From assembly GCF_030704535.1 (NCBI RefSeq), contig NC_081820.1, positions 2,992,501-3,056,500 on the forward strand: 64,000 nt of DNA, in the 5' to 3' direction. The position numbers and the translations under genes were made by a program. Under the pieces are notes generated by a model. The model did no database searches, was not told the origin of the DNA, and saw nothing but the letters and a program-made list of their open reading frames with translations. This document shows positions 1 through 11,600 of the stretch, piece by piece (the stretch's first letter is position 1; each line of letters begins with the position of its first letter). Source of the stretch: Vitis vinifera. Its lineage: Eukaryota; Streptophyta; Magnoliopsida; Vitales; Vitaceae.

Positions 1-2495
1 ATTTATAATATCGTTGATTCGACCAAGGTTCAATCATCGATTCGACCGAAGTTCAACTACTAGTTCGACCAATAAACCCTAAACCGATAACTTTTACAAT
101 TCAATGTTCAATTCAATTCTAGAAACATCGTTCAAAATACATTTATTGTAGGGATAACTCCAATTAACTTTTACTAATGTAGACACTAATTTAACTTAAA
201 TAAGTATTATCTTTAGATAAGAAAGTCATGAAATTTTATCTATTTTTATGTTTTTTTTTCAATCTTTTTAAAGTCTACCAAAACATTATTTAATACCAAA
301 ATTTCTCCCACAAAAAATAGTCATGGATGACTAAGTTGATTTCTCCTAGGTCAAGAACTATTAGTTTCCAAATTTCATGTATTTCTTTAACAAGTTTAAT
401 AATTTTTCAAAATAATTTGAAAATTAAAAATCAAACTAATTAATACAAAAATCCTATGAGCAAAATGTAGTAAAACTTTATGTCATGAAAGAACTTTATT
501 TGTTTATAGATTTAGAAAAACTAATTATTATGAATCCTCATCATTTGCTTAAATATTATTTTTCATTTTTAATAATAAAAAATTATTTATAATCTTATTA
601 AAGTATCGATATCCATCCATTGGACCAAAGGGTTTTTTAATCGAGTTTTGATAACCAACAAAATAAGGTTTAATTTCGTAATGATTGAATCAAGTTAATT
701 GTTTTAAGGGTAAATATGTTCTCAAATAATTTGAGGCCTTTATAAGACTTACCAAAACAGCCTTTATGCTTCTTTTCACTTCTAGCTACCCTATGTTATA
801 ATTTTTCTCTTTCTTTTTTTATAAAAGGGTTTCTAGAAAATAAATAAAAACAACTAAAATAATTAAAATATGTTTTACAAAAAACATAGATAATTCTCAA
901 AAACGAAAAACAAAAACTGTTCCTAAAGAATAAATCCCAAACATAACCTAAAATTTCTTCCCAAAAGACCGAAAACCCTACTCATATTAACTTTGGTATC
1001 ATTGTAGACCATGTCATGTCCACACACAGGACTCACCATAACATTAGTACCACAATGATTTGTACTACATTAGTATATATGTACTGAATATACGTTGTTG
1101 ATTCAAATTCTAACAGCTTAAACTTTTAGGAAATTGGTAACTACAGGCGATATCAGAACTTTGGTAGAACAGAAGTCTCGGGTGGGTTCCTCCCACTTCT
1201 AGGGAAATTGATAATGATATGTTTTAGGAGTTCAAATGACTCTAGTAAAAAATTGGTAACTCAATAATAGGTTTCAGAAGTTGAACTGAACCTAGTCCAT
1301 GTATCAATGGGTGCACTAGCACACTACTTCATACATTTTTCATGGTAGGTAATGCATAGTTATAGGACAAAAGCTAGAGTACATCAACCTAAGATAACCA
1401 TCTCATGAATTTCAGGAGTTCAATATCATTAGATGATGTGAAGCTGGTTAATAGGGGGTGAACCACATGCTTTGGCATATCTGAATTGGATGGAACTTTG
1501 TGATGCATACCATCATAGGTACTCGTGGTAGTGATTCATGGACAGACAAGGAGAAGGTCGAGAACGTAGATAATGAACAGGTAAAAAGGGACACGTGGAG
1601 GGAAGCCCCCTACACCAAGTACGATGGCAACAGCCGCCTGTGCTGAAGCGCAAGGTACTAAGAGGTGTTAGAAGTGGAGGAGGCAGGAGACTTGCAGACA
1701 GTGAGGAAAGACCTCTAGGACATGGAGAGGAGAATCCGGCCATCATATTGGATACAGAGACATGTTTAAGATGTGTATGCATTTGTCCTGACATTGACAC
1801 ATTGCTTTACCAGCCCTTTTAGGGGCCAAGAAAGCTAAGGAATAGGGAAAGCTAAAAGAGTATTCCAAACACACAGGTTATGTCACAAGTTGCAACAGCA
1901 GTTCATAGATAAAATCTAAATGCAGTCTCTATACTCCAAACTCGATGCAATAGAAAAGTCATCTGAAACCAAACCTTTTTGACTCTGAATCTGATGGATC
2001 TGGTGAAGCATTAGCTGGTGCAGCAAATGGCACTGAAGTCACCAATTTTTACTGAAATTGTGGATTCCAATGGAGTACAATTTGCCCAATAGCAAAATAC
2101 AAGGTTTAAGAACAGGTAGTATGTCATGTGCTAACACTCTCCAATGCATTAAATTGTTCACTGGTCATATGCATCTCGTTTATCCCAATCTTGATTCATC
2201 TGCAAGTGGCCATATTTGCACGCATAAATAGAATTATCTGGGAATAAACGATGGATGAAGATTGACAACAGTAGCTTAAAAGAGGAAAGGAAAAAAAATA
2301 TGAGTAAATCTAGGAAGGTTGTGCATGCTAAATTGCTCTTACCAATACAAAGCAGTGCACGTTACCAACTTACCATTGAGAATTGAATTGAGAACAACGT
2401 TTTCTTCTAGTAATTCTTTAGGTTATTGTTAAGCGTCGCTTCAGCCTCGAGATGTACTTTTGATACAGCTAGTGTTCTTACATGAAAAGAATGTG
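1..2495. other. Gene-free AT-rich flank with retroelement debris
   Basis: I find no supported gene here. Short open frames near 1.5-1.8 kb lack family similarity and splice context. Around 1085-1160 the sequence resembles the LTR end and tRNA-primer site of the miniature LTR element at 19648-19910 (shared 'agcttaaactt..taggaaa' core followed by a 'gatatcagaac' primer-site-like stretch). It is probably an older, degraded relative. Similar 'aattggtaact' pieces recur near 1250. The rest is unremarkable AT-rich DNA. Confidence 0.5.
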
Positions 2496-4479
2496 TGTGT
2501 AATGCTCTAAACCCAATTTAGGGGTAACAATCGTAATTTAGAAATTAATAATTAATTAAAGTAATTTAATAAGGATAAAAAAGTATTTTCGTATTTAAAA
2601 TCCCTAGGTATAAATTAGATTTTTCATATTTTCTTTATTCATAAAACTCTTTTACATAAAGATCTGAAATATTAGAATACATAGAACTGAAGATTTGGAA
2701 GTTTCGGGTTTGAAGATCAATTTTTTAGGTAAGATTTTTAATCCTTAAGTTAATATTTTATATGTTAATTAGTTTTGAACACTTTAAATATTCTTTAAAA
2801 GATCTCAATCTAGATTAGAATTTGTTAAATTAATTTTTAGATAAAAAGAAAATATTAATGAGAAGAAACATCGAGACTTACTATTATTATAATAATAAAT
2901 AATGAGAAGAAACATCAAGGCTTACTATTTTATTCTTGGGCGGCTTTATGCCTATAATGAAGATAGGAGGGTAATGGGTTTGTTATGTATTGAATTTGAA
3001 AATTAATAAAAATAATAATATTTAGTTTTAAGCTAACAAAGGACATATTAGTAATAATGATCCTTTAATGCAATAAATAGAAAAACAATATATTTTTGAG
3101 AAATTTAGTTTAAAAATAATAACAATAAATTAACAAAATTTGGAGAATAAATTTTGGAAAGAACCCAATGTTTTAGAAGAATTTAAAAAGTCACATGTTA
3201 AATTATTATTGATTAAGAAGTTAAAAATAATAGTTGACATAATATAAAAAATTATTAGGGTTCTCAAACCTATACATTTAGATAAATAGTTAATAGTAAT
3301 AGTTGTGTCTTTTTTTGTTAGGTTTGAAATAGGTTCTTTGGGGCGAAATTTTTCGGGATTAAATACTTAAGGTTTTTGAGTGTTTTTTCTAGGCAAGGAA
3401 AATTAATATATGTTTTGTAAAAGGAAATAATTTCTTTTTATATTGTATTTTGAAATGTGCAAAAATAATATTTTTATTTTTATGTATGGATCAAATATAT
3501 GTTTTGCATGGAAAATATGTTTGAGCATTTTCTTTGTTTATGAAAAATGAAATTATGGAGATATGATATTTTGTTTTGTAAGTTTGAATTAATGAAATGA
3601 AGCGTTTGACTTTGATTTCTATGGTCCTAGTCAACGAGTATAATTATTAACATTTCTATGGTCTTAATCAACGGATTATAATTGTTGACATATCCTGCCC
3701 TAATCAATGGGTTATAATTGTTGATATTATATGACCCTAGTCAACGGGTTATAATAGTTGATCTTATGACCTTAGTCAACAGGTTATAATTGTTGACCTT
3801 TAGTTTTGTTCACCTTTAATGGAACAAATTTGAAACTAACCACTCATTTGTAAAATCTCACTGAACTAGACACCATTTGTTATTTGATAATCAAAGTAAA
3901 GATATTTTGAATGTATTTGATTTAGTTTTGATGATAAATTTTTTTGAAATGGATATGAAAAAGTTTTGTTAAAGAGTTTGATTGTAATAGCATTTTGAAC
4001 TCAAAAGTTTTTATGAAAATAATTATATGATATATCTCCTGTTTGTAATTATAATTGAAAATATTTTATTCATGAAACTGTATTAATGTTTCTTATTGAG
4101 CTTGAAGTTCATGCCCCTTCGTTGATAATTTTTCAGTCTCAATTCGGATGAGGAGTGATGGCTAGGTTGGGAAATTTTTCTTTGTTAGGATTTGATTCAA
4201 ACTTTATTTTGGACATTGTTTAAATGATAAAATTTAATTCTCATTTGAATTATTTGAGTTTTGAATTATTTGAACAATAACACTTGGGCTGCTACGTTAG
4301 TTTTTAAAGTTAACAATCGAAGATTATAGAATTTATTTATTTTACTACTTTGAACAAAAATTTAGTAATTAAAAATTTTCAATTACAAAATGAATGTTTG
4401 TATTGTTTTCACTTTAAGCCTTCAGACTTAAGGTGTAAAATGATCATCATGCCCTTGGTGCGGGTTTTGGGGCATGACA
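2496..4479. mobile_element. Probable solo LTR of a Ty3/Gypsy-type retrotransposon
   Basis: The unit begins TGTGTAATGCTCTAAACCC and ends GGGTTTTGGGGCATGACA. The ends are inverted relative to each other and give the canonical TG...CA of LTRs. The 5 bases before it (2491-2495, ATGTG) are repeated directly after it (4480-4484), which matches the 5-bp target-site duplication of LTR retrotransposons. Plant Tekay/Del-type chromovirus LTRs are known to have such 'TGT.ATGCCCC...GGGGCATGACA' ends and lengths of 1-3 kb. No gag or pol lies inside or beside it, so a solo LTR left by LTR-LTR recombination is the best reading. A terminal-inverted-repeat DNA transposon is the alternative. If the start is placed two bases later, the left duplication has one mismatch. 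Confidence 0.6.
3621..3798. repeat. Degenerate tandem repeat inside the solo LTR
   Basis: About five copies of a 35-37-bp unit with the core 'tagtcaacgggttataat' follow one another. Each differs by several substitutions (agtcaacgag, aatcaacgga, aatcaatggg, agtcaacggg, agtcaacagg). The LTR also has a two-copy repeat of 'aatgagaagaaacatc' near 2860-2915. Internal tandem arrays are common in long plant LTRs. Confidence 0.75.
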
Positions 4480-5619
4480 ATGTGAATATCTATAATGAGA
4501 GTATTATTTTTCTGAAAGCCTAGCATGTGGCTTCCACTTTTAGAATGTTTACACTTCAGTATAAGAGAATGATGGAGCTTTATTTTGGAAACCAACACAG
4601 CACCTTCTACTTGGGGTAACTTCTATCATCACTTCCTTTCTGAGTTCAATGATGAATTTGGATCCTATAATTTCTTCCAAAAACGTGAATAATAGCATTC
4701 CTATAAATGAGCTTTCCTTTTCAAGAAACTTTCTATTTTCCTTAGATTAGTATTTCCACTACGGTTTGTTGGGTATCTGGGATCACTCAATACCGGTGAT
4801 GCTGTACTCTAGCTCCCCATTTTCTTGTGTTTCTGCCCTAAACGTATCATTCCAAACAGCAGTAAGCTTTTCCACTCAAAAAAGGTACACTTCACATAAT
4901 TAATTCTTTCTGCTTTTTGTTTGTCTCTTACCCTTTATATTTAGTACTTTCTATTTTTTTTTTCTTTTTTTTTTATAGGTATATTTAGTACTTTCTCTTA
5001 AGATTTACATAACAAGTACATCTTCATTTTAGCTGTTGCAGCAATTGTTTTGAAACTAAACAAGCCACAGGGAAAACTCTACTAAGTCTTTAGATCAATC
5101 CAATATTCATTTGAATCCAAAAGTTCTATATATATTTTTTTTTGTTTCCATTTTTTTTGTACTTCACTCTGTTCATTTTTGTACTTACAATACTGCTGGT
5201 TTTCCTGGTAACTAAGTTAACAGTACAGGTATAACTAATTAGTAATGGTACCAATGATGCAATAAGTCACCAAGATTTATATAATAAAATTATGAAGGGT
5301 GGTTTTGCTTTTGAATGACAATCTATAGAAATGCAAGGGTCATATTTCTCAAATAATATGATAGATATAATGCAGATCTTTTCATGCTTGCATTCACAGG
5401 TAGAAGTGTACATAGCCAGAAAGTTAAATGGAGGAACTACCAGGAGCAACACAATCTAGGAGAGTCTCTTTCAAAACTCATCATGAATCAGCAAGTCATA
5501 CAGTGAGTTTGTATATAAATTACCTTTTATAATAGTATTTTGCAGAGATCTGAGACTTTTTACCTCTTTTGCCTCTTCTGGAATTGTGTTAGAATGGGAA
5601 CTTGGAGAACCAAAGAAGG
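4480..5619. other. Intergenic region upstream of the DUF828 gene
   Basis: No gene is supported. The stretch is AT-rich with several homopolymer runs (for example T runs near 4955-4975). It probably holds the promoter and 5' leader of the gene starting at 5620. I cannot place a TATA box or transcription start with confidence. Confidence 0.4.
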
Positions 5620-7458
5620 ATGAGAGATCATGAGCACTTGAGAATGAAGGAGAAATCTTCTTGTTCTTCTCATTACCGATCCTTGGAGATTCCAAAGGGC
5701 CCAATCCATGCTATGCAGTTCTTATGTCGTTCATGGAGCCCATCTGCCTCCCATTTCCTGCAAATATTCCCACCAAGTGTAAGAAAACACATCAGGCTTT
5801 GCATGCATACATTGTAACATAAATTAGCATGGCAGGCATACCAAAGGACAACTAAAATCCAGGAAGCATGTGTGCCACACTGGTGCAGATGGCATATCTC
5901 ATGTGCCTGAGCGGCACACATGCACTGGAGGATGGGCCACCGTCATGCTAATGTCCTTTTCTCATCACACCATATGGTTTAAGCTATAACCAACCCTTGC
6001 CCTTAAAGGTAATCAGGATTGAGCTTTACAGATTGAAAAATGTAGCACGCTTTACGCAACAGGGCTTCAAGCATTGATATGGCATGGTTGCTTCTCTAAT
6101 GAGGGTATAATTTATTTTGTTTGTTTGTTTCCCCCTCAGAGCCTGTTATTACCCCTAAATGACAATAATAGGATGGAGAATCAAGAAGAAAAACAGGAAG
6201 TTGGGGGAAAAGTTGAGGACATAGCTCAAAGCAACAGAAATACTCTCAACATAATCAAGAATATATCGGTAAAACATAGCATAGACATTTCAATGGCATG
6301 TATAATAATAGTTAATTTATGAAACCGATTTCTCTGAAATTAGTGTTCTTAGCATTTACTTGATTTTATATCTAATTTGTTAACTTGGAACAATATGCAG
6401 GGATGGTTAAGAGGCAAAACAATGACTAGCTTGGTTAATGGGCATAGAGCACAGAAAAAGGATGAAGTCCGACTTCATACAGCTCAAGTACATGCTGCTC
6501 TTTCAGTTGCACAGTTGGCTGCAGCCATCGCAGGTTTTGCCGCCAACAGTAGCACAGAAGCAGCACAAGATATCAACATCCATGCAACCAATGGAGGTAT
6601 AGTAACAAGGGACAAGGACATGAGTGCTGTTGCTTCAGCTGCAGCTTTGGTGGCCACAGTGTGTGCTGAGGCGGCAGAGTCTGTGGGTGCACGAAGAGCC
6701 CACATCACCTCTGCCGTCAGCTCTGGCCTGGCAAGTCGAACTTCAGTTGACATGATGGCACTAACAGCTACAGCTGCAACATGTAATGCTTTTCACATTT
6801 TCCGTAGTTTCCAGACCATCATATCTAAGGACATCTCAGAAAATGGGAAACCATAAACTAAATGAATTTATGATGCCTAGCTATGTGTTACCAGGTTTAA
6901 GAGGAGCTACAAGACTTAAATCACGAGCCACAGTTGATACATACTCTCTGAGAAACCAAAAGATGCTTAAAGTAGGGGTTCAATTATCAGTAATCATGCC
7001 TTCTGGTAAGTTGAATAAGCCATGACTGAATTTCCAGCATATGCACATGAATAGCCTGATGCAAAACATATATCCATATATGCAGACATGTCTATCGTTT
7101 TGTAGGTATATAGGTATCAGTAATGAATTAATGATCAAAACATTTCATGATGCATGCAGGGCATAAAGAACATCAATGGGTCTCCATCTATCTAAAGCAC
7201 AAACACCTTATATTGAGGTTGAGAAAAAAGTACTTGAAGGGATTGCTACCAACATCAAAGGAATGTATGATCCCTCTCTTTAAGGATTCTATACTTAGAA
7301 CACTATACAGATGCATTTCATTTATGATAGTTACAGACTACATTCCCAATGGAAAACATCGCCTTTACCTCATGGATTCTCTGACAGAGACAATGTTATA
7401 TCGAATTTATGCATTGTGCCTTTTGAGTAAGTCCATTAAAGGATCTTGTTCACTTTAA
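5620..7458 (+). CDS. VAN3-binding / FORKED-like protein (DUF828 plus PH-like domain)
   Basis: Reconstructed exons: 5620-5778, 6140-6268, 6401-6782, 6895-7005, 7160-7264, 7337-7458, about 335 residues. ATG 5620 is the first in frame after a stop at 5590. Exon 1 has the family signature AMQFLCRSWSPSAS. Exon 3 carries the alanine-rich DUF828 core (EVRLHTAQVHAALSVAQLAA, VCAEAAESVGARRAH). Exons 4 and 5 continue it (CLRGATRLKSRATVDTY, VGVQLSVIMPSG, WVSIYLKHK, LRLRKKYL), which leads into the PH-like region. Known members bind the ARF-GAP VAN3/SFC and phosphoinositides and act in trans-Golgi vesicle trafficking, PIN1 placement and leaf-vein joining. All junctions preserve frame. The C-terminus is uncertain: the 72-nt intron 7265-7336 has no stop and keeps frame if retained, and a strong GTAAGT donor within the last exon could lead to another exon near 7545. 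The protein is shorter than typical family members (about 400-500 aa). Confidence 0.85.
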
Positions 7459-8687
7459 TCTTTCCCCATAAACATCTGGTTACCTGAGAAGAAAAATGCA
7501 GAAAACTTGGAACCTTAAACCCTAGATTTGATTAACATCATAGGCTCAAAGAAATGGAGCAGTAGAGCTCTCAGCATTATTCAAACAGAATCACTCAACT
7601 AATCACATAATTTTAGTAAGAATTCATTGTTCTTGATTCTGATGCACTTACCATGTCAGATAAGATTATCAATGCGACAGACAAGGCTGAGGAGGTGCAA
7701 GGCTACTGCTCACTCAACTTAAAAATTAACGATGGCGATATCAAGTTGTTGTTTGCAGACAGGAAGCAATCAAGTGTCTGGATATCAACCATTTCTAATC
7801 TGTTACAACTGCACAAGACATGCTAAGACAGAATAAACAGAAAGCTGTAACTATTATATCAATCATGTTCTCTGGTCTGTAACATAGAATAAAGTTTAGT
7901 CAATCATATAATTGTCAAAATTTCCTGAAGGACACAAGTAATCACATGATCCAAAACATTTCAACAAGTATAAACAAATATCAAGATACTAGAAAATTCA
8001 TATTGCTTAGTATATAAGATAAAGTTATGGCAAAACCAAGTGCTGCAAGTTCAGCAGCAATTGAAGGCCTGTCATGATACAAAGCTGCAAATTTGGCATA
8101 GCTTCATCCTTAGTTGCTCAAGTAAGAAGATTCAAAACAAAAGCACATTACCCTGTAGCTAGTTGCCATGTCAAAGGACATACAAATCCTCTTGGGAGGA
8201 GATCCTAGAACTTGTATCTAAAAGCAACTTAAGCTCATTATCAAATTTTCCCTTTGACACATCTATGTACATGCACCTTTTCATTTCTTTCAGAGAACAA
8301 AGCTGAATTCCTTTTTCTTTTTCAGTAAATAATCTTTTACTTATTGCTACAGCACTAAGATCATGTACAAATTTCTCTGATTATATGTAATTGAACAGAG
8401 TGTATAACTTTTTCAACTACTATGAACTGATTGAAAAGATTTTTCTATCATGGACAAAAGGCTAATTTTCCTGCTGGAAAGAGAGATATCATACAAATTC
8501 ACTATTGAAGTAATTCCTACAAACACTATTGAAATACAAGGGAAGTAATCAACACCGAAGGAAAAATTATTATAAGAACAAATATAAAATCAAGTAGAAC
8601 TTTCAGATCTTCTGCATTCTCTTTTCTTTTCATATGCCATTGAAAGCACATGGAGTGAGCACATCACCACCAGTAGAGGATCTCTCT
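7459..8687. other. Intergenic region between convergent genes
   Basis: The DUF828 gene (+) and the zinc-ribbon gene (-) converge here, so the stretch should contain both 3' UTRs and possibly a last small exon of the DUF828 gene near 7545-7600. No independent coding region is recognisable. Confidence 0.45.
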
Positions 8688-11600
8688 TCATTTCTCCTCA
8701 AACTCAACATCAATAATCTCAGATTGGGAACTTGAGGGAGGAGTGCCTCTGCTACCTCTTGAGACATCCCCTTTAGGCTGCCACACAATGTTTCCACAGC
8801 CTGCACAGCGAACAATTTGATTCTTGTAACCGATGAACTGCCTCCTACAAGCTGGGCAATTCCCCTGTTTCAATTTATTAAAACAAGACACATCAACCAC
8901 TTATCTAGTCAATCACATGGAACCACCAAAATAGGTTTGGATAGAAGGTGATGCCATTAAGGTTACAGCAAAGCCATTAGGGATACATCTTATAAAGGCT
9001 ACCAGCCAACTGTAAGTTTAACAAATCCATCAAACTAAGCAATCCAATTAGGAAGAGTTTCTAAAGTATTTAGGGCTTCACTTTACCTTCTGTGACAGCA
9101 TATTAACAAATTCAAGCTCAAACTTTTATGCTATTGAATCACCAAGAGGGAGAAAATATCAAGGAATAATTCAGTGAAACCCAAAGAATGAATTACAGTG
9201 AGAAAAGCAATACATATGAAGAAACAAAGAGCAAGAGACTTGAATAATTTTTTTGATCAGACTAATGACTTAAATAACGTTCCAAGCAATTAAAGAAATG
9301 TGCAAAAGACTCTGGAAGTACTCCTAAATTCAGGATATTAATAAATAATAAAGGTTTTCAAATATGGAGGAAAGTTTGCATTCTTCTTTTTTTTTATCAA
9401 TAAGTATAAGATTGTATTGCAAAGAGGCGCTAAAGAAGCGACCCACCAAATTACAGTATAAAGGGACTTACCCCCTTACAAAAGGGCCCAAACATCAAAG
9501 GACAAGGCAAAACAAAAAAAAACCTCTCCCTTAACGCATATACACCCAGTCTATAAAATCTATTAAGGTCGAAGGACCATCTTTTATCCACAATTTGGAT
9601 TCCGACCACAAAAAATACACAAAAGATGCTTTCAGCCTTTGAATGGACAGCTCACAATCCTCAAATGCAATTGAATTTCTAGCCTTCCAAATAACCCAAA
9701 ACAAGCATAACGGTCCCAATTGCCACGCCACCTTCCTTTTCTTTCCCACAAAAGACCCCCTCCACCCTAAAAGGGTTTCCTTGACTGAACGGGGGAAAAC
9801 CCACGAAACACCAAAAAAGGAAAGGAACACCATCCATACTTCCCTCGTTTTTTCACAATGGATAAGAAGGTGATCAATTGTCTCCTCACTCTTATGGCAA
9901 AGAAAACATCTATTTGCCATAACCCAACCTCTCTTTTGCAAGTGATCCAAAGTTAGAACTCTCCCCCAAGAAGCCTCCCACGCAAAAAAGCTCAATTTGG
10001 GCTGTACACAAGAGTTCCATATAATTTTTGAAGGGAAAAAAGGAGGAAAGTTTACATTCTTGTGTGCATCATGAAACACTAGGAAGGATTGGGAGCCTAT
10101 GTGTAATTCATGGATCTTCATATTGCACTTGACAGATCATCCAGGAGTTTTAGGTCAAACCATATTTCACTAACAGTGCCAAACATGTGAGAGAGAGAAT
10201 GCATATTCATATTCCACTGCCTCCCTATTTGAGAATTAAATATGTAACGTGATTGAATATCAGACTAGAGGTGACAGGAATAGTTAGAAGGATCTGCAAC
10301 TAAAATTCTCCAATCCACAGGTTTTAAATCAAACCTTATGGTGCAGGACAAGAAAAGGAAAAAAAGAATGAGGGATGGATGACCAGTATCAGACTAGTTG
10401 AACTCTAGGAAACACTCGGAAAAACATTAGGCTTCCCATCACATAACAAGAAAAACATTGAAGGCTGGCAAGTTGTGTTTTAATTGACTTTTCAGAAGAA
10501 AGTCTGACCAAATTTAACTACTCACAATAATAATAAAGCTTGGGAACCAGTACAACTTGCACTCTTATGGCTTACTAATATGAAATATGAAAGTTCTGAT
10601 TTTGGTTTTTTTTTTTTTTTTTTTTTTGAGGAATAAACTTATTTTGTCCATGTAGTTGCAACAATTATTGTTCTTATTAAAATGATAATCACATAGAATC
10701 TAGTGTATTTTCACCAGAATGAACCTTGTGTCAGAACTATGCTAGATAAATGTTATTCTTACTCATAGATTTAATGAACAAATACAGAAAAGTAATGATT
10801 TAAATAGTACAATCTTTCTTGTCAAGGTGACTGTTCATACCTTTATAACAAAATTATTAGCAAAAGTCCCGATGAGAAGAGGACCAGCAAATGGCAGTAC
10901 CCATGTAGCAAATATCAAGAACCGAAACAGCCATCCAGATAATGCAAACCAGAGGAAGAAGATTGTCTACAAAATGGTATAAATAAATAATAATAAGGTG
11001 GCATATCAAAATTTTCATAACTACACATGAAAACAGAAACAATATTTTGAAAAACTTGCAATAAGCATTTCAAGGAGTAAAATAGGAAGCATGAGATGGT
11101 ACAAAATCAGCCAGAAAATTTTTCCAGAAGGTGAACTTATTAGTTTTGTAAAAAAATAAAAAATTATGACAGAAATGTTGGATTATGCCCAATTTGAATC
11201 CATCCACATGAGGGTTGGCCACTTTGTTTATGCTCTCCAAACTCACCCAGAAAATGAGCAGTTGCTGTTGTTAGGTTGGGTACGACTTGCAAAGACAAGG
11301 AGTTATCTTTGCTGGCTGCAGAATAAGAGAGCAGTAGAAAGAGAAGTTTGGAAGAATGAATGGCAGTGAGGTCATAAAGGGACCATTAGGACTTGTATCT
11401 CAGCTTCAAAACAGGAGGTTTCTTTGCGAAGTTGTGTTTGGTGAAATCCACTCACTAGTGCTATTTATTGTAAGCTGAGAATAAGGTGGTTGTTGTCCTT
11501 TCCTATCTCTGTATGTTACAAATCTGTGCAAAAGACAGTTAAAAACATTTTATTCCCATTTCATAAGTGGATGCTTTTTTTTTTTTTGATAGGAAACGAC

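Noticed and set aside
1513..1822. Opposed short frames
   Set aside because: No domain, no splice context and no codon pattern to support a gene.
5471..5704. Minus-strand frame of 77 codons
   Set aside because: It overlaps exon 1 of the DUF828 gene on the opposite strand, which has a clear family signature.
6484..6753. Minus-strand 89-codon frame
   Set aside because: Shadow of the alanine-rich DUF828 exon.
11166..11369. 67-codon plus-strand frame
   Set aside because: Isolated in an intron of the minus-strand gene, no similarity recognised.
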